The notes below the pieces were generated by a model. It saw nothing but the letters and a program-made list of their open reading frames with translations, ran no database searches and was not told where the DNA came from. DNA of 12,472 nucleotides from Verrucomicrobiota bacterium (GTDB lineage: Bacteria > Verrucomicrobiota > Verrucomicrobiia > Opitutales > Opitutaceae), in the NCBI GenBank assembly GCA_023410155.1, contig JAEYQF010000163.1, forward strand, positions 1 to 12,472. Reading direction: 5' to 3'. Position numbers and translations under genes: made by a program. Positions 6,186 to 12,472 of this stretch are shown in pieces. Each line of letters starts with the position of its first letter. Within the stretch, counting starts at the first letter, position 1.

Positions 6186-8183
6186 TCAGCGCTGAGGGCG
6201 AAGCCGGAAGATCGTGAAGGAATGGGCCGGGGCCATGTATTCGAACTTTGGTGACACGGAAACCGTTTCGACCTTCGGCTGCACGACGGCCGGCTGGCCA
6301 TCGACATTGACGAGATCGGCGCTGTTGCCCGCGAAGACAATGCGCTGCGCGGACGTGGCCAGACCGGCAGCGCCGGTAAACTGCGTGACGATCGTCTGTG
6401 GCGTGTTCTCGCCGTTGACGATTTTTAGCACGAGCTCGCCTGTCGCGTTGTCGCGCACGGTCGAGGCGGCAAGGCGCGCGCCGCCCAGCGATGCGCCCTC
6501 GAAGCGCGTGGTGATATATGCATCGCCTGCGTTTTCGCCGAAAAGGCGCTGCACGGTATAGTTGAGGCTCGGGAAAACCTCCGTGGCGTTGAAGTAGATC
6601 ATGTCCGGGTGCCACTGGGTGTGCTGCCGGCGCGCGAGCAGTGGCGCATACGAAGAAAGCAACACGACGTCGCCATTGCGCTCGAGGGAGGTGAGAAACG
6701 CCGCCTCGGCCAAGGCCGTGCGCAGGGTATTGCGGCGATCGGATTCGTGCGCGGCGTATTCGCCGACATAAACGGTCGGGCCGTCGCGATCGTAGCTGTC
6801 ATAGCGCTCGAGGTTTTCCCAGAACCAGTCGGGCGGGCGGTAGTAGTGCTCGTCCACCATGGCGAGCTTCAGCTCACGGGCGAACGCCCAGCCGAGATCG
6901 AAGTCCTCGCCGTCGGGGAACGGACCCGAGGTGCCGATCACCACGATCTCGGGGTGCTTCTCTTTCAGCACCTCATTGATCATCGCGAAGCGCTCCTTGA
7001 AGTCCGGCGTGATGGCGTCCTCGTTGCCGACGCCGAGATACTTGAGACCAAAGGGCTCCGGATGTCCTGCCGCGGCGCGCACCGCTCCCCACTTCGAATC
7101 CGCGGGTCCGTTGGCCCACTCGATCAAGTCGAGCACGTCCTGCACATAGCCGGGCATCTCCTCCATCGGCAGACCTTCCTGACCCCGGCCCGGCGAATCA
7201 CCCGAGTGCTGACAGCAAACGCCTGCCGTGACGACCGGCACCGGCAACGCACCCAGGTCTTCGCAAAACTGGAAATACTCGAAGTAGCCCAGCCCCATGG
7301 TCTGGTGATAACCCCAAGAGTTGCGCGCCGCGACGCGCTGCTCGACTGGGCCGACGGTGTCCTTCCAGTCGTAGTAGGCGTGAACACCCGCGCCGTGCAC
7401 GAGGCAGCCGCCGGGGAAACGCACGAACCGTGGCTTCAGATCGGCGATCGTCTGCGCGAGGTCCCGCCGCAGTCCATTGGCGCGGCCTTTGAAGGTGTCG
7501 TGCGGGAAGAGCGAAATCATGTCGAGCGCGACACCACCCTGCTCATGAGCCAGCAACACGAGGCGCGCCGCCTGCGCGTCGCGCGTCGGCGTGAGCGTGG
7601 CGGTGTGCTTCGTCCACGCGCGCCCGCTGATCGTGAACTTGGCCTCGGCGAGCACGGCGCCGCCATCGCCTTCGTGGCGCACGGTGAGCGGCATCGGGCG
7701 ACTCTGGTCGCCCTCACTCCACTTGATCCCCATGTACGCCTGATACGCCCAGAACGACGCCTCGTAACGCTTGCCCGCCTCGAGCGGAATCTGATCGAAG
7801 CCGCGATTGCCGAGCCCGACGCCGTCGCCGGGTTTCGTGACATTGAGCACGACGTAGTGCGGATTGTTGACGTGCACCGGGCGGGAGTTGGCGACGCTCA
7901 GGTGGCCCTCGCCTTCACCGGTTTTCACCATCTCCCAGAACGAAGTCGGTCCCCAGCTCGCCTGCTCTGTCGCGCTGTATTCGAACGAGCGATTCTGGAT
8001 CAGTTCGGCGTAGATTCCGCCATCGGCCGCGTAGTTCAGGTCCTCGAAGAACACTCCGAAGAGCGACGGGCTGATCGGCTTTGCGGGAGACGCGAGGTCC
8101 ACCGAGAGGGTGCGCACCGGGGTGCCAAACACGGTGCAGACAGCGGTAAGAAACAGCGAGAGAGCGAGAGGGGTGCGCGCCAT
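6186..8183 (-). CDS. Secreted GH51 alpha-L-arabinofuranosidase with internal CBM4_9-like domain
   Basis: A 665-residue exported enzyme and the first gene of the operon. Residues 1-20 form a signal peptide; Cys16 lies in it but there is no lipobox. The typical GH51 opening ISPSLFGVFFEDLNYAADGG (residues 37-56) is followed by a beta-sandwich insert at about 75-225 that resembles CBM4_9. A TIM barrel follows to about 500, then a C-terminal arabinofuranosidase beta domain to about 662. Catalytic residues are clear: acid/base Glu388 in GVGNED and nucleophile Glu475 in VYVGEYAAH. FRFPGGC-like PRFVRFPGGCLVHG (252-264) is another family signature. The enzyme releases terminal alpha-L-arabinofuranose from arabinoxylan or arabinan by a retaining mechanism. 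An export signal implies action in the periplasm or outside, unlike many cytoplasmic GH51 enzymes. ATG at 8183 has only a weak purine stretch (GACAAG) upstream. Confidence 0.93.
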   Translation of the reverse strand: MARTPLALSLFLTAVCTVFGTPVRTLSVDLASPAKPISPSLFGVFFEDLNYAADGGIYAELIQNRSFEYSATEQASWGPTSFWEMVKTGEGEGHLSVANSRPVHVNNPHYVVLNVTKPGDGVGLGNRGFDQIPLEAGKRYEASFWAYQAYMGIKWSEGDQSRPMPLTVRHEGDGGAVLAEAKFTISGRAWTKHTATLTPTRDAQAARLVLLAHEQGGVALDMISLFPHDTFKGRANGLRRDLAQTIADLKPRFVRFPGGCLVHGAGVHAYYDWKDTVGPVEQRVAARNSWGYHQTMGLGYFEYFQFCEDLGALPVPVVTAGVCCQHSGDSPGRGQEGLPMEEMPGYVQDVLDLIEWANGPADSKWGAVRAAAGHPEPFGLKYLGVGNEDAITPDFKERFAMINEVLKEKHPEIVVIGTSGPFPDGEDFDLGWAFARELKLAMVDEHYYRPPDWFWENLERYDSYDRDGPTVYVGEYAAHESDRRNTLRTALAEAAFLTSLERNGDVVLLSSYAPLLARRQHTQWHPDMIYFNATEVFPSLNYTVQRLFGENAGDAYITTRFEGASLGGARLAASTVRDNATGELVLKIVNGENTPQTIVTQFTGAAGLATSAQRIVFAGNSADLVNVDGQPAVVQPKVETVSVSPKFEYMAPAHSFTIFRLRPQR

Positions 8184-8233
8184 GCGAGACTTGTCGGCCC
8201 TCGACCAACGCGCTTCGAGCGCTGGAGGGTTTT

Positions 8234-8269
8234 ACCGTAATATTTCCCCGGACATACGGTGCCCGGACA
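8234..8269 (-). promoter_or_regulatory. Candidate operator/promoter region of the enzyme operon
   Basis: The 93-base gap before GH51 contains a perfect inverted repeat, ACCGTA (8234-8239) and TACGGT (8255-8260), 21 bases centre to centre (two helical turns). It also contains an exact direct repeat, CCCGGACA at 8247-8254 and 8262-8269, with a 15-base period. Minus-strand AATATTAC between them could serve as a -10-like AT-rich element. The spacing suits a dimeric regulator. No regulator gene is in the window and I cannot assign a family. Functional role is inference from position and symmetry. Confidence 0.4.
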
Positions 8270-8276
8270 GCGTGCC

Positions 8277-8735
8277 TCAACCGGCCATCGCGTGGAAGCG
8301 ACAGCCAGCGGACTCACCGTGGTGCGTGCACACACCACAGAAGGTATCGATCTCGGAGCTCGCGAGCGAGCGGGCGGCGTGGATCAGGTGCGCCAGGTCC
8401 GCCTCGCGCCGATCCTCCGGTGACATCCTGGCCTGCTCGAGCACGAGCGTCTCGAGGAGCGCCTGCTCGCCAGCCTTGAAATAGGAGAGATACGGATTCC
8501 GGTTGCAGCCGCAGACCGGGAGCGAGATCCGCCGCGCGCCTCCGAGTGTGAGTCGTCCATCGCCCGATCGCGCGAGTTCCCGAAAAACCTCCTCGACGGA
8601 ATCCGGTATCAGGTGAACGAGGGCGTCGGGCAGCGCCAGGGGCGAATTGACGGGTTCCACCCGCAGCAGGGCAGCCCAGCGGTCGCAGATCGCCTGACGT
8701 TGCTCACGCAGGATGCGAAGAGCAGTGGGGGACAT
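8277..8735 (-). CDS. Hypothetical cysteine-cluster protein, possible RsbRD-N-like sensor
   Basis: A 152-residue soluble protein with no signal peptide or membrane segment; function not recognised. The helical N-terminal part (about 1-60; LREQRQAICDRWAALL, then LIPDSVEEVFRELA) loosely resembles the N-terminal domain of RsbR/RsbRD-type stress-sensor proteins, a weak resemblance by eye. Two cysteine clusters stand out: C75-x-C77, followed by NRNPYLSYFKAGEQALLETL, and C133-x2-C136 with H138, H139, C145 and H148. This arrangement could hold zinc or an iron-sulphur cluster, or act as a redox switch. A sixth Cys is at 17. ATG at 8735 is centred in a near-palindrome GGGAACATGTCCC, and no good Shine-Dalgarno is visible. 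The gene precedes the operon by 93 bases on the same strand, so it could be co-transcribed with GH51 or be independent. Confidence 0.75.
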   Translation of the reverse strand: MSPTALRILREQRQAICDRWAALLRVEPVNSPLALPDALVHLIPDSVEEVFRELARSGDGRLTLGGARRISLPVCGCNRNPYLSYFKAGEQALLETLVLEQARMSPEDRREADLAHLIHAARSLASSEIDTFCGVCTHHGESAGCRFHAMAG

Positions 8736-8747
8736 GTTCCCATCTTA

Positions 8748-8783
8748 CGCAAACGCCCGCGCGGCGGCTCGCCTTCGTTTGCG
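8748..8783. other. Hairpin between the large repeat gene and the cysteine-cluster gene
   Basis: CGCAAACG (8748-8755) and CGTTTGCG (8776-8783) are perfect 8-base reverse complements separated by a GC-rich 20-base spacer. It follows the large gene's stop (8821) by 37 bases and ends 12 bases before the next start codon. No T tract follows on the minus strand, so it may be a weak terminator, a leader structure or an operator for the small gene. Confidence 0.45.
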
Positions 8784-8820
8784 AAAAACGGCCCAGATGT
8801 TGCCACGTTTCGGCGCGTCC

Positions 8821-11800
8821 TCACTTCACCGTCACCGTGAACTTGCGGGTGGTGCTCAGCTTGCCGTCGCTGACCTTCAAGGTGACGGTCGCCTTACCCG
8901 TTCGTCCGGCGACGGGCTTGATCTTCACCGTGCGTTTGGAGCCCTTGCCGGAGAGAACGATGCCCGACGTGGGCAGGAGCGTCTTGTTTGAACTGGTGCG
9001 CGAAAGGGCCAGTTTCGACGTCGAAGTCTCGGCATCGCCAATGGTGAAGGAGATCGTCTTCGAGCGACTGCGAGCGAGCGAAAAACTGGAGATGCTGCTG
9101 ATCGTGGGAGCGTCGTTCACCGCCTTCACGGTGACCTTGAAGCTGCGCTTCGCGGTCAGGGCGCCATCCGAGACGGTCAACGTGACCGTGACCTTGCCGG
9201 AGGCGTTCTTCAGCGGGGTGAGTTTCACCTTACGTGTCTTACCCGTGCCGCTCAGTTTGATGCCGGATGTCTTCAGGAGCTTGGTGTTCGAGGACGACGC
9301 TTTCACGACGAGCGCGCTCGTCTTGGTGTCTTCGTCGCTCACCGTGAAGGACAGCGTGCGCGACGTGTCCTCCTTGATGGATTGATCGGCGATGGAGCCG
9401 ATCTTCGGCGGATGCCGCACCTCAACGGTGAACGTTTTTTCCGTGGTGAACCGGCCGTCGGTGACTTTCACCGTGACCTTGGCGCTGCCCACCTGGTTGC
9501 TGGCGGGCTTGATCTTCAGCGTGCGCGTCTTGCCCGTGCCACTGAACGTGAGATTCGACGTCGGCAGCAACTTGGTGTTGGAGGAGGAGCGCGTGACCTT
9601 GAGCGAACTCAGCGACGTGTCGGGATCGCCGACGGTAAACTTCACTTCGCGGGTGCTGGCATTTCGAGCGAGCACGAGCTTGGAGAAACTGCTGAGCGTC
9701 GGCGGGTAGGCCACGGCCGGCGAGCCATCCACCGTGACGGGACTAGAGACCGCCTTGCCGAGAGCGTTGGATACAATGACGCGGAACCAGTCGCGCTCGG
9801 CGCCCTTATTCACCTTCACGGTGAACTTGTCACGGGTGGTGCCATTATACACGCCAGCTTCCGGCACGTCGGACCAGGTGGCTCCGCGGTCGGTCGAGAG
9901 CTGCCATTGATACGTGACGGGGCGGATGTTGCCGACGCCCGTGGAAACTTGCGCGACATTGGTCGCAACCTGGAAAACCGCATTGGACCCGAGTGCCACT
10001 TTCACGCTTTTGGGCTGGGTCGTGATTTTTGGCGCGGCGGTCGTGACGAGCCGCAAATCAAAATCACCGAGGCCGGTGTTCCCCTGATTGGACACCTGCT
10101 CTGTATCCCCGGCAATGATACGACCGGTGAGCGTGCCACGATGGCTGGGCCCACCATTGTAGCCGAAACCGATTTCTCCGTCGGGCGAGACGACACCGTT
10201 GAGATGATACGCATCATCCTGCCCGACGTAATTGCCGCTGTTGGTCGGCACGCCCGTGTAAACGCGGCGGTAGGAACCGCTCAGCTTGCCGTCCTTGTCG
10301 TGGACGACGACGAGGTAAATTTTGGCGAACCATGCTCTGAGCGTCTGGTTGTCGATGCCGGGGCGAACGACGAGGCTGCGCGAACCTTCCCAGACTCCGG
10401 TGAGATTCGTCAGCGGCAGCACCTGTAGCTTCGCCACCGCGCTGGTCGTGGTGCCGGCGGGATTCTTGAGAACCACATCGTAATTCCCCGCCTGCGGAGC
10501 ATCGACGTTTTGCAGCCGGAGCGAAGGGCCCGTGCCGCCCACCACGGGCACACCGTTCCGGCGCCACGTGTAGCTGACAACGTTCTTGGCCTTCACGGTC
10601 AACGTCACTTCGGCGCCGGCGACGACGGTTTGGGAGGCGGGTTGGGTTTCGATCGCAGGCTTGGGAATCGCGCCGGTGAGCGGTGTGACCGCGCGGAGGG
10701 TATTTCCGCTGAAATCAGAAACGTAGAGCGTGCCGTCAGTTCCGAGGGCCAGGGAACCCGGCGAGGCGAAACGGACACCCTCGCCTACGCCGTCCACCAC
10801 ATCGGAAAGTCCGCTCTTGCCGGCGATGGTGGAAACCACTTGCCCGGGAGAAATCGCGCGGAGGAGATGGTTGCCGGCATCGGCGACGAACACCGTGCCG
10901 TTGGCCGCCACCTCGAGAGCTGCGGGCGAGGAGAACAGCGCATCGTTGCCCACCCCATCAGCATCTCCACGGGTCTCCTGCGCTCCGGCGAGCGGGCCGG
11001 CCCACGTCGTCACGACGCCCGCGGGCGTTATTTTCCTCACGTTGCCATTTCCCACGTCCGCCACGAAAAGGCTGCCGTCGGGACCGAAGGCCAGATCTGA
11101 GATCATGTTGAAGTAAGCGGTCGTCAGAGTGCCATCGACGTTTCCCACCACCCCCACACCGGCGTGCAACGTCACCTTGCCGGCTGGCGTTATTTTTCGA
11201 ATCACCGACCAGACCGAATCGACGACGTAGACGTTTCCGCCAGCGTCGCAGGCGATCACCCGCGGGTCTTGGAAGCGCGCCGCGGACCCGGTGGCGTAGG
11301 TGTTGCCCGCTTGTCCCGCCGAGCCGGCGAGCGTGGATACAGTGCCGCTCGGGGTGATCTTGCGCACGAGATGATTCCCCGCGTCAGCCACATAGAGATT
11401 GCCCGCTCCATCGATCGCGATGTCCGAGGGATTCCAGAAACGCGCGCTTTTGCGGGCGCCATTCACCGCGCCGGGCGTGCCGGAAACTCCGGCGTAGATC
11501 TCGATTTTCCCGGAGGGCAGCCGCCGACGGATAACATGCGAACCGGGATCCACAAAATAAACGGTCTTGTCCGCGGCAACAGCCATGCGACCGAACGGTT
11601 GTCCCTGCGCGAGCGTGGACACCGTATAAAGAGGATCTTTCGTCGGGACTCCGAAGCCATTCGGGCCGGCGATTTGCACCGGCTTTTTGCGCGCCCGCCA
11701 CGTCGTGCCGTCTGCGAGCTGTCCCCACTTGTTTTCGCCGGTGGCCCAGACAGTGCCATCCTTCTTGATGAACACGGTGTGGGAGATTCCGCACGCGGCG

Positions 11801-12472
11801 GTCGTCACACCGTCTGCGATCTTGACGGGGGTCAGCCGCGTCTCAGTCGTGCCATCGCCGAGTTGCCATTCACCGTTGTAGCCACAGCCCCAGAGCGATC
11901 CGTCGATTTTGAGAAACACCGTGTGCGACGAGCCGATCCAGACCTTCGCCACTCCCGTGGCGACCTGAACCGGCGAAGGGCGAAACGTTCTCGTGCCATC
12001 GCCGAGTTCGCCGAACTGATTCCTTCCCATCGTCCACAGTGTGCCATCCTTCTTCACGAACGCCGTGTGCGCGTAACCCGTCGCCGCCATGGTCACACCG
12101 GTCGCGATTTGCACCGGTGCGGTCTGCGGTTCGGTGTGTCCCAATCCCAGCTCGCCGTAGTGGTTGTAACCCGTTCCCCACAGCGTTCCGTCAGTCTTCA
12201 CGAAGACCGAGTGAGTGTCCCAGGTGGAGACACTCGCCACCGACGTGGCGATCTGTGCCGGCTCATCCTGCGTGCCCTCACCGCCCAAGCCCAGGGCCCC
12301 CCACCCCTTGGCTCCCGATCCATACAATGTGCCATCCGCGCCGAGGAAAAACGTGTGGTTGAGCGCTGCCCCGACCGCCTTGATGCCCAAGTTCACCAGC
12401 GTCGGCTTTTCGCGTGACAACTTAGTCCCGTCGCCGAGCTCTCCGTAGACATTGGAGCCCATGGCCCAAAGG
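8821..12472 (-). CDS. Very large RCC1/NHL repeat protein with Ig-like and cadherin-like domains, 5' end outside window
   Basis: The frame is open through the window edge (codons before the first ATG at 12462 read LWA, matching the repeat), so this is the C-terminal 1,216 residues of a longer protein. Counting from that Met, about 1-265 are RCC1-type repeats (DGTLW..G.N..GELGDGT), 276-600 are six NHL repeats ending in AG, and 601-683 is an Ig-like domain (YTWRRNG, GNYDVVLKN). Residues 684-808 are an unassigned beta-rich domain, 810-912 a second Ig-like domain (YQWQLSTDRG), and 919-1213 three tandem cadherin-like repeats rich in Ser/Thr/Lys. There is no PEP-CTERM, LPXTG or transmembrane tail. 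Proteins of this build are usually exported surface or extracellular binding/adhesion proteins; no enzymatic motif is seen. A signal peptide would be upstream. Its role and any link to the hemicellulase operon are unknown. Confidence 0.88.
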   Translation of the reverse strand, partial: LWAMGSNVYGELGDGTKLSREKPTLVNLGIKAVGAALNHTFFLGADGTLYGSGAKGWGALGLGGEGTQDEPAQIATSVASVSTWDTHSVFVKTDGTLWGTGYNHYGELGLGHTEPQTAPVQIATGVTMAATGYAHTAFVKKDGTLWTMGRNQFGELGDGTRTFRPSPVQVATGVAKVWIGSSHTVFLKIDGSLWGCGYNGEWQLGDGTTETRLTPVKIADGVTTAACGISHTVFIKKDGTVWATGENKWGQLADGTTWRARKKPVQIAGPNGFGVPTKDPLYTVSTLAQGQPFGRMAVAADKTVYFVDPGSHVIRRRLPSGKIEIYAGVSGTPGAVNGARKSARFWNPSDIAIDGAGNLYVADAGNHLVRKITPSGTVSTLAGSAGQAGNTYATGSAARFQDPRVIACDAGGNVYVVDSVWSVIRKITPAGKVTLHAGVGVVGNVDGTLTTAYFNMISDLAFGPDGSLFVADVGNGNVRKITPAGVVTTWAGPLAGAQETRGDADGVGNDALFSSPAALEVAANGTVFVADAGNHLLRAISPGQVVSTIAGKSGLSDVVDGVGEGVRFASPGSLALGTDGTLYVSDFSGNTLRAVTPLTGAIPKPAIETQPASQTVVAGAEVTLTVKAKNVVSYTWRRNGVPVVGGTGPSLRLQNVDAPQAGNYDVVLKNPAGTTTSAVAKLQVLPLTNLTGVWEGSRSLVVRPGIDNQTLRAWFAKIYLVVVHDKDGKLSGSYRRVYTGVPTNSGNYVGQDDAYHLNGVVSPDGEIGFGYNGGPSHRGTLTGRIIAGDTEQVSNQGNTGLGDFDLRLVTTAAPKITTQPKSVKVALGSNAVFQVATNVAQVSTGVGNIRPVTYQWQLSTDRGATWSDVPEAGVYNGTTRDKFTVKVNKGAERDWFRVIVSNALGKAVSSPVTVDGSPAVAYPPTLSSFSKLVLARNASTREVKFTVGDPDTSLSSLKVTRSSSNTKLLPTSNLTFSGTGKTRTLKIKPASNQVGSAKVTVKVTDGRFTTEKTFTVEVRHPPKIGSIADQSIKEDTSRTLSFTVSDEDTKTSALVVKASSSNTKLLKTSGIKLSGTGKTRKVKLTPLKNASGKVTVTLTVSDGALTAKRSFKVTVKAVNDAPTISSISSFSLARSRSKTISFTIGDAETSTSKLALSRTSSNKTLLPTSGIVLSGKGSKRTVKIKPVAGRTGKATVTLKVSDGKLSTTRKFTVTVK
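8824..9708 (-). repeat. Three tandem cadherin-like repeats (about 98-100 codons each)
   Basis: Residues 919-1016, 1017-1113 and 1114-1213 align without large gaps. Each unit has FTVxDxDT or similar near position 23, SSNTKLLPTSxxxxSGTGK in the middle, and VTVKVxDGxxxTxxxFTVxV at the end. Spacing 98, 97 and 100 residues. The conserved SGTGKTR core makes them recent-looking internal duplications. Confidence 0.8.
10663..11637 (-). repeat. Six NHL repeats (probable six-bladed beta-propeller)
   Basis: The blade core (V/L)(Y/F)V(A/V)D recurs at residues 301, 356, 411, 465, 524 and 579 (spacing 55, 55, 54, 59, 55). Each of the first five is followed by (I/L)RxIxPxGxVxTxAG; blade 6 is cut short (LRAVTPL), so the ring probably closes with the strand before blade 1. 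Confidence 0.85.
11668..12472 (-). repeat. RCC1-type repeats with exact 48-residue (144-base) period
   Basis: The Asp of DGTLW-type motifs lies at residues 43, 91, 139, 187 and 235, exactly 48 apart, followed by G.N..GELGDG and later H(T/S)(V/A)F(V/L/I)K. The LWAMGSNVYGELGDG at the window edge is one more unit, whose DGT should fall just outside. At least one further blade is expected upstream for a seven-bladed ring. Confidence 0.85.

Noticed and set aside
6160..6615. N-terminal extension of GH97 by 152 residues
   Set aside because: It overlaps the GH51 coding sequence in another frame and precedes a clear signal peptide.
6609..8240. 543-codon plus-strand ORF antisense to GH51
   Set aside because: Same explanation; the Arg/His/Ala/Val-rich product has no recognisable fold and the opposite strand has clear GH51 signatures.
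11164..12417. 417-codon plus-strand ORF antisense to the RCC1/NHL gene
   Set aside because: Shadow ORF over periodic coding sequence; composition is Arg-rich without motifs.
11668..12472. RCC1-repeat protein as a polymorphic toxin or Rhs-like effector
   Set aside because: The C-terminus is visible in full and consists of repeated beta domains, with no toxin-like tip and no immunity gene directly downstream.
1..12472. CRISPR arrays, tRNA/rRNA genes, insertion sequences
   Set aside because: No regularly spaced direct repeats of CRISPR type, no cloverleaf or rRNA signature, and no transposase-like protein in any frame.

Overview
The window looks like a high-GC chromosome segment from a saprophytic, polysaccharide-degrading bacterium. 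The gene set, the codon-bias-driven long antisense ORFs and the intergenic low-complexity sequence fit Verrucomicrobiota, most likely an Opitutaceae-type organism; this assignment is inference from style, with no marker gene present. Every gene I accept lies on the minus strand, so transcription runs from high to low coordinates.

Right part (12472 to 8821): the C-terminal 1,216 codons of a very large repeat protein whose start lies outside the window. In order it carries RCC1-type repeats with an exact 48-residue period, six NHL repeats, an Ig-like domain, an unrecognised beta-rich domain, a second Ig-like domain and three tandem cadherin-like repeats. Next come a hairpin and a small gene (8735-8277) for a 152-residue protein with two cysteine clusters, which I do not recognise.

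Centre (8183 to 1241): a tight four-gene cluster, almost certainly one operon, with gaps of 26, 32 and 12 bases. It encodes four apparently exported enzymes: a GH51 alpha-L-arabinofuranosidase, a GH97 alpha-glycosidase with the residues of the retaining (alpha-galactosidase-type) group, an alpha/beta-hydrolase of the plant methylesterase/hydroxynitrile-lyase-like type, and a GH43 beta-xylosidase/arabinofuranosidase with two accessory beta domains. Together they could strip arabinose, galactose and an ester from a decorated arabinoxylan or similar hemicellulose and then cut the exposed xylose or arabinose units. The 93-base gap before GH51 holds an inverted repeat and a direct repeat that look like an operator. 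No transporter, SusC/SusD pair or regulator lies in the window.

Left part (1240 to 1): about 780 bases without a convincing gene, made of hairpins and simple-sequence tracts (six-base GAGCAC-like tract, repeated CTCTGTG). It is followed by a small three-helix membrane protein gene (447-115) in clearly lower-GC DNA, then a 48-base nested hairpin.

The most promising leads are the untyped hydrolase in the hemicellulase operon (possible new carbohydrate esterase), the cysteine-cluster protein, the operator candidate, and the double-propeller protein with its unassigned middle domain.
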